From assembly GCA_019414445.1 (NCBI GenBank), contig DXMA01000004.1, positions 62,001-126,000 of the forward strand: a stretch of 64,000 nucleotides of DNA, given 5' to 3'. Both the position numbers and the translations under genes were made by a program. Shown in pieces: positions 18,255 to 27,152 of this stretch (positions are counted from its first letter, which is position 1; every line of letters begins with the position of its first letter). This stretch comes from Collinsella sp. (GTDB lineage Bacteria; Actinomycetota; Coriobacteriia; Coriobacteriales; Coriobacteriaceae). A model generated the notes under the pieces. That model was not told the DNA's origin. It ran no database searches and saw only the letters and a list, made by a program, of their open reading frames with translations.

Positions 18255-18292
18255 CCACCACAAAGGGGCCAGGCACCTTTGTGGTGGTTTTT
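18255..18292 (+). repeat. Family-1 palindrome
   Basis: CCACCACAAAGG, GGCCAGGCAC core, CTTTGTGGTGG and TTTTT. Lies 34 bases after a family-2 copy, 98 bases after the transporter gene. Confidence 0.88.
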
Positions 18293-18381
18293 GCTTTGAC
18301 GGGCCGCGCCTGTGCCTTGGTATACCATGTGCGCCGTTCACGAATACACCCCACACCGCCGCACAACCCAGAAAGGCCCCC

Positions 18382-19203
18382 ATGGACACCACCTTCAGCC
18401 ACATCAAAGCCGTGTTCTGTGATATCGACGGCACGCTGCTCACGAGCCAGCACACGGTGTCCCCGCGCACCGTGGCGGCGATTCGCGCCCTGCGCGAGCG
18501 TGGCGTGCTCTTTGGCCTGTGCACCGGGCGCGACGCCCACGCGACCGAGGCCATGTACGAGCTCTGGGGCATCGAAGGCCTGGTGGACGTGCTCGTGGGC
18601 TGCGGTGGCGCCGAGGTCATCGACCGCACGCACGACATCAACGAGCTGAGCTATCCGCTGCCGGGTGAGACCATCGCGCGCATCTGCAAGCACATGGCGG
18701 ACCTTCCGGCAACGCCCGTCTGCCCCCGAGACGGTGTGTTCTACGTGCCCGAGAGTAACGCGTGCGTCGAGCACCTGTCGCGCGTCGACGGCGTGCCCTA
18801 CCAGGTGGTCGATTTTGCCGAGTTTTTGCGCGAGCCGCAGCCCAAGGTGATGTTTGCCATGGCGCCCGAGGTAATGCCGCGGGTGATTGAGCGGGCGTCG
18901 ACGTTTGCCGATGACACTGTTAAGGCGGCGGCTCTACAAACCACGCAGCGGCTCTACGAGTTCATGGATCCGCGCGTGTCCAAGACGCGCGGCCTTGTGC
19001 GCGTGGCAGAGCTCAACGACATGGAGCTCCAGAACATCTGCGTGTTTGGCGATGCGGACAACGACACCTGCATGGTGGCTGACGCCGGCGTGGGCGTGGC
19101 CATGGCAAACGGCAGCGACGCCACCCGTGCCGCCGCCGATTTTGTAACCGCCAGCAACGACAAAGACGGCATCGCGATCTTTATCGAGGAACATCTGCTG
19201 TAG
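18382..19203 (+). CDS. HAD-superfamily (Cof-type) phosphatase
   Basis: 273 residues. Motif I DIDGTLLTSQHTVS holds the nucleophile and acid aspartates; motif II is in LCTGRDAHA; the lysine motif is in PKVMFAMAPE; motif IV is FGDADNDTCMV. The C2-type cap and length fit the Cof/YidA group, which dephosphorylates sugar phosphates and cofactors such as FMN. ATG at 18382 behind AGAAAGGC. Single gene flanked by family-1 palindromes. Exact substrate unknown. Confidence 0.9.
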   Translation: MDTTFSHIKAVFCDIDGTLLTSQHTVSPRTVAAIRALRERGVLFGLCTGRDAHATEAMYELWGIEGLVDVLVGCGGAEVIDRTHDINELSYPLPGETIARICKHMADLPATPVCPRDGVFYVPESNACVEHLSRVDGVPYQVVDFAEFLREPQPKVMFAMAPEVMPRVIERASTFADDTVKAAALQTTQRLYEFMDPRVSKTRGLVRVAELNDMELQNICVFGDADNDTCMVADAGVGVAMANGSDATRAAADFVTASNDKDGIAIFIEEHLL

Positions 19204-19215
19204 CGCTGGGGGGAG

Positions 19216-19252
19216 AACCACTGCAAAAGGGGACAGGCTCCTTTGCGGTGGC
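19216..19252 (+). repeat. Family-1 palindrome, diverged
   Basis: CCACTGCAAAAG, GGGACAGGCTC core, CTTTGCGGTGG: both arms carry matching changes relative to the other copies, so pairing is kept. Begins 13 bases after the phosphatase stop codon. Confidence 0.8.
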
Positions 19253-19400
19253 CTCAGGCGATTTGGGCGAATTGATGCCTAAAATCTGTGGGAAAATTCA
19301 AATATTGTTGTCTGAACATCATGCTTCCAACCACCGATGGGTTTAAGATATTCTCATCAATTTGGTAGGATATTCATCCCGGTTAATGACCTACCGCTCA

Positions 19401-19600
19401 CGGTCGATTTTCGACCGTTCACAGGATGTTTGCTCTTGAGCAAAATGTTGTGCAAATAAATCTAATGCCATTAAAAAATAATACGCAACTAAATTACCAG
19501 CAGAAACAAAAAAAGGATAGCGAATAAACGAAGGTAAATCTGAGCAAATGTCAAGAGAATTGAGAACTCGCTACAAAAATGTCGGTTTTGTTGCTCAGAT
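19401..19600. promoter_or_regulatory. Candidate operator cluster upstream of the pilus operon
   Basis: Within an AT-rich 450-base non-coding stretch: perfect dyad CGGTCGA-TTT-TCGACCG (19401-19417); perfect dyad TTTGCTC-TT-GAGCAAA (19429-19444); and a 10-bp inverted pair ATCTGAGCAA (19538-19547) / TTGCTCAGAT (19591-19600). The GAGCAA/TTGCTC word thus occurs four times, the last overlapping the -35 element. Confidence 0.55.
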
Positions 19601-19620
19601 GTTTAAACAATCGTTATAAT
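19591..19620 (+). promoter_or_regulatory. Promoter of the pilus operon
   Basis: TTGCTC and a perfect TATAAT (19615-19620) with an 18-bp spacer, 90 bases before the first pilin start. The leader holds a perfect hairpin GCGCAAT-TACAG-ATTGCGC (19636-19654). Confidence 0.7.
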
Positions 19621-19709
19621 TGCATTACTAAACGAGCGCAATTACAGATTGCGCAGATACGTTTGATGGTGAAAGAGCAAGATCGCGGTCTCTTGGGGAG
19701 GAGACATCG

Positions 19710-22700
19710 ATGAAAGCGAATTCGGACAAATCTAAGCAGAGTAATAAAGCGACGCGCCGTGTACTGGCAGGCGTTTTGTGCGGAGCCTCCGTGTTGAGCC
19801 TGGTACTGTCGCTCGTCATGCCCCCGATCTCGCAGGCCATTGCCAACGATGCCCAGACGGTTTCTACCGAGGAAACTGTAATGGGGGGGGGTTCCTCAAG
19901 TGAGTCCGCTGCTGTAGATAACACCAGCGAGGATGCCGAAAACCAGAATAGCGACGAGACCAATGGCGGCGAGGCTGGCTCTTCAAATAGTGCTGAGCAG
20001 GCTCAGAGTGCGAATGCGGCTTCAGCGAGAGCGACGGCCACCGTGGAGAAGGGAATTTATGTTCCCACGTCTATCGGTATCGGTACGAATATCGATGTCT
20101 CCACCCCCGATCCCGGCGTGGCCACCTACGTCGGCCGCGACATGTACATCGGTGGTAAGCCGAGCGACACTAGTAATCTTGATGCGAAGAACGCCCCCAC
20201 CGGCTCATATGCCGCTGAGGCGGAGGGCCTTACCTTGGTCCGTGGCAAGCTTGCCATGAATCCAGTCAAAGAGAGCTGGCCCTATCAATCAATTGGTGCT
20301 GGTTTCCGCTTTGGCACCGTTGGTTTTGGTTCCCAGTTCCGTCCTGTCGCCGGCAGCACCGTGCTTGCGGTGGCCGGAATTAAAAGTGCGATCACCAAGA
20401 TGAGCGTTGGTTATAGCGGCGACTCGCCGGAGACGACTACCGTTGGCGCTTGGAAGAAAGGCGCTTGGGTCGGACGGCAGAAATCTTCTGAGGGCGCGAC
20501 TCCTTCCGGCTTTGCCTACACTGCGCAGATCGCAGGCCCCATCACATACTGGCGCGATAACAATGAACGCCAATCCGTGGTGACAACGCAGGGTAATTGG
20601 TACGAGGGCGAGAACTCTCAGGAAAGCAACCTGTTCAATCAAACTGTTGATTTGACTAATGTCAACAATAACGATTATTCGAGCTACAACGGTGAAGATG
20701 GGTACCTCTCGAAGCTATCGAAACAGCTCAACTCGTTTGCAAATACCGGCACGCTCGAGGTTGGTTTCGCGAGCAATCACAACAACTACGTAATCAACAA
20801 GTACGACAAGACGGATTGTAATTATGGCCTGGTGTTTGATGAGTCGTATAAGACCATATATTCCGACTGCGCCGATACGTCGCTCAATGGTAAGCAATTC
20901 AAGAATAGCGAGCGTCTTATCACGTTTAAGGGCGACAACACCTCTATGCAGCAGGTGTTCACCATCGATGCTTCTCAGCTGAGCAATACATACAACAACG
21001 AGTATTATCGTGGCGTTGATTTCGCATTCGAGGGCATTCCCAAGGGCGCCTCGGTTGTTGTGAACGTTACCGGATCTTCGAATATTGAGTTTCACAATGG
21101 CTGGCGCTTTTGGTGGAACGGTACCGAGATTTCGCGTGGTTACGAAACTCAATATTCCGGCAAGGAGCTGGGCGAGGCATACGCGACGGCTTCCCAGTCC
21201 ATCATGTGGAACTTTGTCGATACGCAAAGCCTTACCATTCGAGGCGGCATCGCGGGAGAAAACCGCGCGGACTGGGGATACGGCGGCACAGCCACCGGTG
21301 CCAAGTGGACTGACGACGATCCTGCGGCGGCTATGATCGGATCGATTCTCGTTCCCAACGGAAGTTTCGACGACCATGTGACTACCAACGGCCGCGTTTA
21401 TGTGGGCGTCGATTTCTCAATGAACAGTCCGAAGGTTGCCGCAGCATTTGGTGAGGGTAACTCGGCTTCCGTCATCGATATGGATCAGGAGCGTCACAAC
21501 CTCCCGTGGTCTGGGTCGTATACGCCCGACGGCTCCGCCGTTGCGTGGAGCAAGGTCGATGCGGCGAACGGCAACACGTCGCTTCCTGGTTCCTCGTGGG
21601 CTATCTATGGTTCTGTCGAGAATGCTGTCGCGGGCAAGGACGCTATCGTGACGGTGACTGACGGTGGCGCAAATGATTACGCTTCGGGTGATGGCAAGCT
21701 TCAGTTCAACTATCTGAACCAGAAGGCAAACATCGGCAATTCCAACGATACCAACTACTTCACGTATTACATCAAAGAGGAGACGGCGCCGGCTGGCTAC
21801 CAGAAGTCAGACACCATCTACTATGCCACTATGAACAATACTGGCGAGAAGCCGAACTACGTTCAGGGTTACGTGGATGAGAACGGCAAAAATGTTCCGT
21901 TCGAGAATAACCCCACAGGTGCCATTCCCAACACCAAGATCATCACCGGTACGGTGTCTTGGACCAAGGTGGGGGAGGGCGACACAAAACACACTCCTTT
22001 GGCTGGTTCTGAGTGGAAACTCACCAAGACTAATGACGCCGATGGTGCGGCCGTTAACCAGTCCTGGACCGTGAGAGATCAGGTGAGCGACCAGTCGACT
22101 TCGAGCGATACCACGTGGGTAGACACCGACACCGCGCCTGGCAAGTTCAAGCTCGAGGGCCTGCTGCCGGGCACGTACACGCTTGTTGAGACCCAGGCTC
22201 CGTTTGGCTACGAACTGAACAAGAACACCTACAAGTTCACGGTGGACAGCACAAACGGCTCCATTACGTGGAAAGAGAACGAGCAGCCGAGCATCGATAG
22301 TGGCACTACGTACATCTCCGACAAGTGCAGTGCTACGTCCGTGAAGATCCCGGTGACCAAATCCGTTCGCAATACGGATTGGCCGAAGGATGCTGACGAC
22401 AACTATGTGCCGTTCGAGTTCAGCATTGTGGCTACGGGTGACTATGCAGCCAAAGCCCCCATGCCCGAAGCGCCCGAAGCGCCCAAGATTTCTGTTGCCC
22501 CAAAGGCAGGGGAGACCGACGCCGCCAAGCTCAACAACATCACGGCGACCTTTGGCGCCATGACGTTCAACAAGTCGCACCTGTCCGATGCCCCCGGTGA
22601 GGTGGGTGACTACGCCAGGACCTACACCTACACGGTGAAGGAGGTCGAGCCTACCACCGGTGCCATCGACAAGCTCCGCTACTCCAAGGCCGAGTACCAG

Positions 22701-23027
22701 GTTGCCGTCACGGTGAAGGCTGAGCTGAATGGGGCCGGCAAGTACACCGGCCTCATCACCTCCACCACGGTCACCCAGATGAAGGACGACATGGGCAACG
22801 CCCTGGGCGAGAACGGGCGGGGCATCGAAGTCCCATCCGCCGGCGCGGGCCCAACCGCCATTCCCGCCTCCACCTTCACCAACACCTACTCCACCTCTTT
22901 GCCCCTTTCTGGTATGTCGGGCATCACACTGACCTACCTTGCCGGCGCGGCGGTGCTTTGCGCTGCTGCAGCCTGGATGCACATTCGTCGCAAGGCGAAT
23001 GCGAAGGGAGGCGAGCGTCGTGAATAA
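19710..23027 (+). CDS. Large sortase-anchored pilus protein (SpaA/Spy0128-type), probable tip adhesin, with G9 tract
   Basis: 1105 residues, ATG behind GGGGAGGAGA. N-terminal signal peptide (RRVLAGVLCGASVLSLVLSL), a Ser/Glu/Asn-rich spacer, a long unassigned region (about 100-600), two SpaA-like domains (around YYIKEETAPAGYQ and PGTYTLVETQAPFGYE) and a Spy0128/FctA-like isopeptide domain (IPVTKSVRN ... YTYTVKEVEP). The C-terminus is a sorting signal LPLSG, a hydrophobic helix and RRKANAK. Size and domain order suggest the tip or adhesive subunit. A run of nine G (19883-19891) lies at codons 58-61; loss or gain of one G leads to a stop within about nine codons. GC content is visibly lower than in the next gene until about 22.4 kb. 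It overlaps the following gene by 8 bases. Confidence 0.9.
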   Translation: MKANSDKSKQSNKATRRVLAGVLCGASVLSLVLSLVMPPISQAIANDAQTVSTEETVMGGGSSSESAAVDNTSEDAENQNSDETNGGEAGSSNSAEQAQSANAASARATATVEKGIYVPTSIGIGTNIDVSTPDPGVATYVGRDMYIGGKPSDTSNLDAKNAPTGSYAAEAEGLTLVRGKLAMNPVKESWPYQSIGAGFRFGTVGFGSQFRPVAGSTVLAVAGIKSAITKMSVGYSGDSPETTTVGAWKKGAWVGRQKSSEGATPSGFAYTAQIAGPITYWRDNNERQSVVTTQGNWYEGENSQESNLFNQTVDLTNVNNNDYSSYNGEDGYLSKLSKQLNSFANTGTLEVGFASNHNNYVINKYDKTDCNYGLVFDESYKTIYSDCADTSLNGKQFKNSERLITFKGDNTSMQQVFTIDASQLSNTYNNEYYRGVDFAFEGIPKGASVVVNVTGSSNIEFHNGWRFWWNGTEISRGYETQYSGKELGEAYATASQSIMWNFVDTQSLTIRGGIAGENRADWGYGGTATGAKWTDDDPAAAMIGSILVPNGSFDDHVTTNGRVYVGVDFSMNSPKVAAAFGEGNSASVIDMDQERHNLPWSGSYTPDGSAVAWSKVDAANGNTSLPGSSWAIYGSVENAVAGKDAIVTVTDGGANDYASGDGKLQFNYLNQKANIGNSNDTNYFTYYIKEETAPAGYQKSDTIYYATMNNTGEKPNYVQGYVDENGKNVPFENNPTGAIPNTKIITGTVSWTKVGEGDTKHTPLAGSEWKLTKTNDADGAAVNQSWTVRDQVSDQSTSSDTTWVDTDTAPGKFKLEGLLPGTYTLVETQAPFGYELNKNTYKFTVDSTNGSITWKENEQPSIDSGTTYISDKCSATSVKIPVTKSVRNTDWPKDADDNYVPFEFSIVATGDYAAKAPMPEAPEAPKISVAPKAGETDAAKLNNITATFGAMTFNKSHLSDAPGEVGDYARTYTYTVKEVEPTTGAIDKLRYSKAEYQVAVTVKAELNGAGKYTGLITSTTVTQMKDDMGNALGENGRGIEVPSAGAGPTAIPASTFTNTYSTSLPLSGMSGITLTYLAGAAVLCAAAAWMHIRRKANAKGGERRE
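19883..19891 (+). repeat. Homopolymer tract G9, possible phase-variation switch
   Basis: Nine consecutive G inside the first pilin gene just after its signal peptide. The nine-G state is open. Eight G gives a frame that reaches TAG after nine codons; ten G gives TGA after four. Confidence 0.8.
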
Positions 23028-24687
23028 GAAAGTTTGCTCCTTCCCGATCTTGTTTGCGCTGCTTACCCTCCTGATCGGCACCTGCGCGGTTGTGTTCCCC
23101 GCATCCGCGCAGGCCGCGCCGACCTCGACCGGTTCCATCACGGTGAGCGGCACCGTGGCGCGCAGCTACGACGCCTACCAGATCTTTAGTGCCAGCGTCG
23201 TCGACGGCGACAGCGACGCCAAGATCGCCACCGACCTCGCCTGGGCAAGCGACGCCGTGCGCGACGCAGCGCTGCCTGTGCTGCACAGCGCCGGCATGCC
23301 CAATTCCCAGACCACCGCGCAGGAAGCTGCCGAGTGGCTCAACACCGATTCCCACCTTACGAGCGCGCTGAGCGCGCAGCTCGCTCGTTCCCTCCAGAGC
23401 TCTGGCGCCGAGCTCGCGGCCCTCAACGCGGGCACGGCGGCCGAGCTGCCCTGCGGCTACTGGCTCATCGTCGCCGACGACGACGCCATCGCCCAGAACG
23501 AGGCCGGCACCGCGCCGATCATGGCCCTGGTCGGCGGCAGCGCCGTCACCGTCAAGCCCAAGGCCGCCACTCCCAAGGTGGCCAAGCACGTGCTGGAGGA
23601 CAGCACCGCCGCCTGGGGCAAGGCCGCCGACGCCACGGTCGCCGACGACCTGTACTGGCGCCTCTCTGCCACGGTCCCGGCGGGCCTCGCGGCCTACGAC
23701 ACCTATACGGTACGGTTCGTCGACACCATGAGCGCGGGGCTCGACCCCTCCAAGGTGGCCGCGAGCGTGCGCGTGTACGTGGCGGCGGGCGCGGACGGTG
23801 GCTTCGACGCCGTCCAGACCGGCAAGGACGGCCGAGCCGACACCGAGCCCGCGAAGGGCTGGACCGACATCACGGCCCAGTGCGCCACCAAGGTAGCGGT
23901 TGACGGAACCTTCACCGTGCGTACCGGCGACCTCATCGCCGCGCTCGGCGGGGCCGACGCCTTCACCGCGGGCGCCCGCGTGGTCGCCGTGTACAACGCG
24001 CCGCTCAACAGCGCGTGCAACCACGGCATCGCGAAGGGCAACCCCAACGAGGTCTACCTGCGTTACCCGCGCTCTCCCTTTGCCGACCAGTTCAGCGATG
24101 CCGGCTTCACTCGCACGCCGAGCGATGATGCGTGCGCCTACACCTGGGATCTCGCGCTCACCAAGCGCGGCAGCGACGGCGACAAGCCGCTTGCCGGGGC
24201 GGTCCTGAGCATCGCCGACGACCGCGGCCGCACGCTAGCGGCCGATGGCACGTGGGATGCGGAGGGCAAGGCCACCGTCACCACGGGCGAGGACGGCCGC
24301 GTGACCGTCTCGGGCGTGGACTCGGGCAAGCTGGAGGTCCGCGAGCTCAAGGCGCCCAAGGGCTACACCGCCTTTGAGGGCACGTGCTGCGTGACGGTCA
24401 AGGCCGAGGGCCTGGATGTCGACCAGGTGGCGGCCGCCAAGCCTAAGCTCACCATCACGGCCGAGTCGCCCCTGCGCGCCGACAGCGCGGACGGGTCGAC
24501 GGGCAGCCTGGAGGCGTCGCTCATCAACACGCCCACCGGCACACCCCCTAGCATTACCACCGGAGGCTTTATGCCCTCGACTGGCGATATGGCAATGTAC
24601 GCCGCGGCCGCCGCAGCGGTCGCCGGAGCCGCGCTCATCGTGGTCGCGCTCCTGGTCAAGCGGGGAGGTGGCAGCCATAAAGAGTAG
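23020..24687 (+). CDS. Sortase-anchored pilus subunit (ancillary or basal pilin)
   Basis: 555 residues from the GTG at 23020 behind AAGGGAGGCGAG, overlapping the preceding stop. Signal peptide (LFALLTLLIGTCAVVFPASAQA), then SITVSGTVARSYDAYQIFSAS, a start shared with the third pilin; an isopeptide D2-like domain (TPKVAKHVLEDS) and a SpaA-like domain (LAGAVLSIADD ... VRELKAPKGYTAFE). Sorting signal MPSTG, hydrophobic helix and KRGGGSHKE tail. Much more GC-rich than its neighbours, especially at third positions. Likely a minor or basal pilin; order alone does not settle which. Confidence 0.88.
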   Translation: MNKKVCSFPILFALLTLLIGTCAVVFPASAQAAPTSTGSITVSGTVARSYDAYQIFSASVVDGDSDAKIATDLAWASDAVRDAALPVLHSAGMPNSQTTAQEAAEWLNTDSHLTSALSAQLARSLQSSGAELAALNAGTAAELPCGYWLIVADDDAIAQNEAGTAPIMALVGGSAVTVKPKAATPKVAKHVLEDSTAAWGKAADATVADDLYWRLSATVPAGLAAYDTYTVRFVDTMSAGLDPSKVAASVRVYVAAGADGGFDAVQTGKDGRADTEPAKGWTDITAQCATKVAVDGTFTVRTGDLIAALGGADAFTAGARVVAVYNAPLNSACNHGIAKGNPNEVYLRYPRSPFADQFSDAGFTRTPSDDACAYTWDLALTKRGSDGDKPLAGAVLSIADDRGRTLAADGTWDAEGKATVTTGEDGRVTVSGVDSGKLEVRELKAPKGYTAFEGTCCVTVKAEGLDVDQVAAAKPKLTITAESPLRADSADGSTGSLEASLINTPTGTPPSITTGGFMPSTGDMAMYAAAAAAVAGAALIVVALLVKRGGGSHKE

Positions 24688-24801
24688 CTGGCAGCCCCAC
24701 AGAGAGCGGGGCGAGACGTAGCGAAGTAGATGCTAAGACACAGACAGATGATGATCGATCGAATGAGAACCAACCGGAAAACGGAGGAAAAGAAGATAAG
24801 C

Positions 24802-26607
24802 ATGAGCAAGAACATCGCACGCCTGGCAGTAACCGCCGGCCTCACAGCAGCGCTGAGCTTCGGCGGCGTGATGGCCCCGGTGACCATGGCGTTTGCGGCC
24901 GAGGGTGACGGCAGCATCACCATTAGTCAGGCCGAGAAAAACGATGGCACCACGTTCAAGGCGTACCAGATCTTTAAGGCTACGGTGACCGACACTGAAA
25001 ACGGTGGCAAGACCGCTCAGAACATCACGTGGGCGAGCGATACGGTTAGCACGAAGGTGATTGATGCCATTAAGAAAGACTGGAAGGGTTATGACGGCTT
25101 GGAGGTTAAGGATCAGCTGTCTGACAAACCTACGGCCCAGGAAGTAGCCGACTTCCTCATGGCACATGCGGATTCCACTACTGCAGGATCAACATCGACT
25201 GATGGAACGCGAATCGCTACCAACAATGTTCTCTACGCAGTTGCGAATGCCGTTAAGAGTGAGAAACCTGCCGCGACCAACATCCCTACTGGTAATTCTT
25301 GGACTCCTGATCAGGCGCATGGCAACGGTTACTACCTGTTTGTGACCAGCGATCTCGATTCGACCAAGCCGAACACTGGCACGTCCCCGATCTTTGCAGT
25401 CGTGGGCGGTAGCGCCGTAACTGTCCATGAGAAGACCAGCATCCCCACGGTTGAGAAAAAGATCCTCGATGATTCTAAGGTGAAGGGCGGTGACATTACC
25501 GGCGAGACTGACTGGGTGGACGCTGCCGACTCCCAAGTTGGCCAGGAAGTGAACTATAGGCTTACCGGTACGATTGCAGATAACTACGCCAGCTATGACT
25601 CCTATTCCTACAAGTTCACGGATCAGCTGTCGGCCGGTCTCGACTACATCGAGGGCTCGCTCAGCGTTTATGCACTGAATAATGGTGTATATACCAAGAT
25701 CGATTCGACTAGCTACAATGTGACTAACCCCTCTGGCTCTAGTCGTGACCTGGTAGTCAATTTTAATAAGGGCGAAAAGGGCTTGAAGTCGGCCACTGCG
25801 AAAAATGGCGAAGAGCTTACGATTGATGGGAAGACTGAAATCGTCGTTTTCTACAGGGCGAGGCTCAACGCAAGCGCGATTATTGCGGGTGCAAACAACC
25901 AGCTGAATGGCAACCCCAACACCGTTACGCTCGAGTATTCTAACAACCCCATGTCAGGTGGCACTGGCACCTCGGAGTCCGATACGGTCAAGGACTACAC
26001 CTACGGTCTCAAGATCAACAAGGTTGACCTTGGCACTGAGAAGGCGCTGAAAGGTGCTAAGTTCACCATCGCAGCTGGTGACACAACTAACGGTGACGAG
26101 AACAGCGCAAACGTTAAATATGTCAATAGTGACGGCACTTTGAGCGACAGCAAGGTTGAGCTTTCGATGGACCCCGATGGTGTCATTACGCTTACCGGTC
26201 TCGATGCTGGCGTCTATACGGTCACGGAAACTTCTGCTCCCGATGGTTACACCAAGGTCGAACCCTTCACCTTCGAGATCAAGCCGACCATGAACGCCAT
26301 TGATCCGAACGCTGGTCTTACTGCGCTCTCTGGCACGCTTGATAGCAAGAACCAGAGTGACAAGGTCATCGCTGGCCTTACCGATGGGGATGCCGGTGAT
26401 AACAGGTTAACGGCGCAGGCCGGCTCGGACAAGGTCACCGATGGCTACTTCAACATCACCGTTGGCGATACCAAGCAGGTTGGCCTCCCGCTGACCGGTC
26501 TTAACGGCGTGACCTTCACTTGGATCGCTGGTGGTGCGGTGCTGTGCATCGGTGTGGCGCACCTCATCCGCAGCCGTAAGCAGGCCGAGGAGTCCGAGCA
26601 GGAGTAA
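24802..26607 (+). CDS. Sortase-anchored major pilin (SpaA-type backbone)
   Basis: 601 residues from the ATG at 24802; the ribosome site ACGGAGGA is a little far (about 14 bases). Signal peptide (LAVTAGLTAALSFGGVMAPVTMAFA), then the D1 region (FKAYQIFKATV), a D2 isopeptide domain with IPTVEKKILDDSK whose lysine is a candidate inter-subunit linkage site, and a SpaA domain ending GVYTVTETSAPDGYTKVE. Sorting signal LPLTG, hydrophobic helix, RSRKQAEE. Domain order and the canonical LPxTG fit the polymerising backbone pilin. Homologous to the preceding pilin at the N-terminus. Confidence 0.9.
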   Translation: MSKNIARLAVTAGLTAALSFGGVMAPVTMAFAAEGDGSITISQAEKNDGTTFKAYQIFKATVTDTENGGKTAQNITWASDTVSTKVIDAIKKDWKGYDGLEVKDQLSDKPTAQEVADFLMAHADSTTAGSTSTDGTRIATNNVLYAVANAVKSEKPAATNIPTGNSWTPDQAHGNGYYLFVTSDLDSTKPNTGTSPIFAVVGGSAVTVHEKTSIPTVEKKILDDSKVKGGDITGETDWVDAADSQVGQEVNYRLTGTIADNYASYDSYSYKFTDQLSAGLDYIEGSLSVYALNNGVYTKIDSTSYNVTNPSGSSRDLVVNFNKGEKGLKSATAKNGEELTIDGKTEIVVFYRARLNASAIIAGANNQLNGNPNTVTLEYSNNPMSGGTGTSESDTVKDYTYGLKINKVDLGTEKALKGAKFTIAAGDTTNGDENSANVKYVNSDGTLSDSKVELSMDPDGVITLTGLDAGVYTVTETSAPDGYTKVEPFTFEIKPTMNAIDPNAGLTALSGTLDSKNQSDKVIAGLTDGDAGDNRLTAQAGSDKVTDGYFNITVGDTKQVGLPLTGLNGVTFTWIAGGAVLCIGVAHLIRSRKQAEESEQE

Positions 26608-26708
26608 CGCTCGCTCACCCATCCCTTTGGCAGGTGGGATGTGATGGCCATGAGACTTGCGGACACTTTTCTCGTTCATCCACGTTCTTGCTTTGCCATT
26701 CTCTTTTC

Positions 26709-26747
26709 GGGACAGACTCCGCAATGGAGTCTGCCCCGTTCTTTTTG
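26709..26747 (+). terminator. Terminator after the pilin operon
   Basis: CGGGACAGACTCC, 5-base loop, GGAGTCTGCCCCG, then TTCTTTTT. About 100 bases after the third pilin. Confidence 0.85.
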
Positions 26748-27152
26748 GACAACGCAGACAGCCTCCATCGTCCGATGCGAGCACGTTCGTCATCGCGTTT
26801 CTTGACTCGTATGAGGTTCGGTTTAAGGTCCGTAGGCGCACGCGCGGTGCGGACGGTAGAAGGCATTTGCGCTGCAACAAGCGCAAATAAGAATGCCCGG
26901 GGTTCGGAGCCCGGGCATTTAACAAAAGCTGAAAACTAGGCCGCCCGCGCTCCCAAACATTTACGTGGGGTGCGTCGTTTTCTTTTGACATTGTATCCCG
27001 AATCGCCCAGTCGATTCGGGACATTTTGAAAACTCAAATGCGGGCCCATACTCGCGCTGTGCAATGCTGTCAGGCTGCGTTGTCCGGCGCATGAGCTCGC
27101 GAATCGGCTATTATTTGTTTAGACAACTTGAGTTGTAGAGGAGTGACCGGCG
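26748..27152 (+). other. Non-coding region between pilins and sortase with two further hairpins
   Basis: Contains a perfect dyad ATTTGCGCT-6-AGCGCAAAT (26865-26888) directly followed by a second terminator-like hairpin AATGCCCGGG-7-CCCGGGCATT (26892-26919), then a dyad CCCGAATCG-6-CGATTCGGG (26996-27019). The paired hairpins could end a short RNA, but no convincing promoter for one is seen. Just before the sortase a TATTAT and a 14-bp palindrome ACAACT-TG-AGTTGT (27123-27136) form a possible promoter and operator. Confidence 0.45.
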
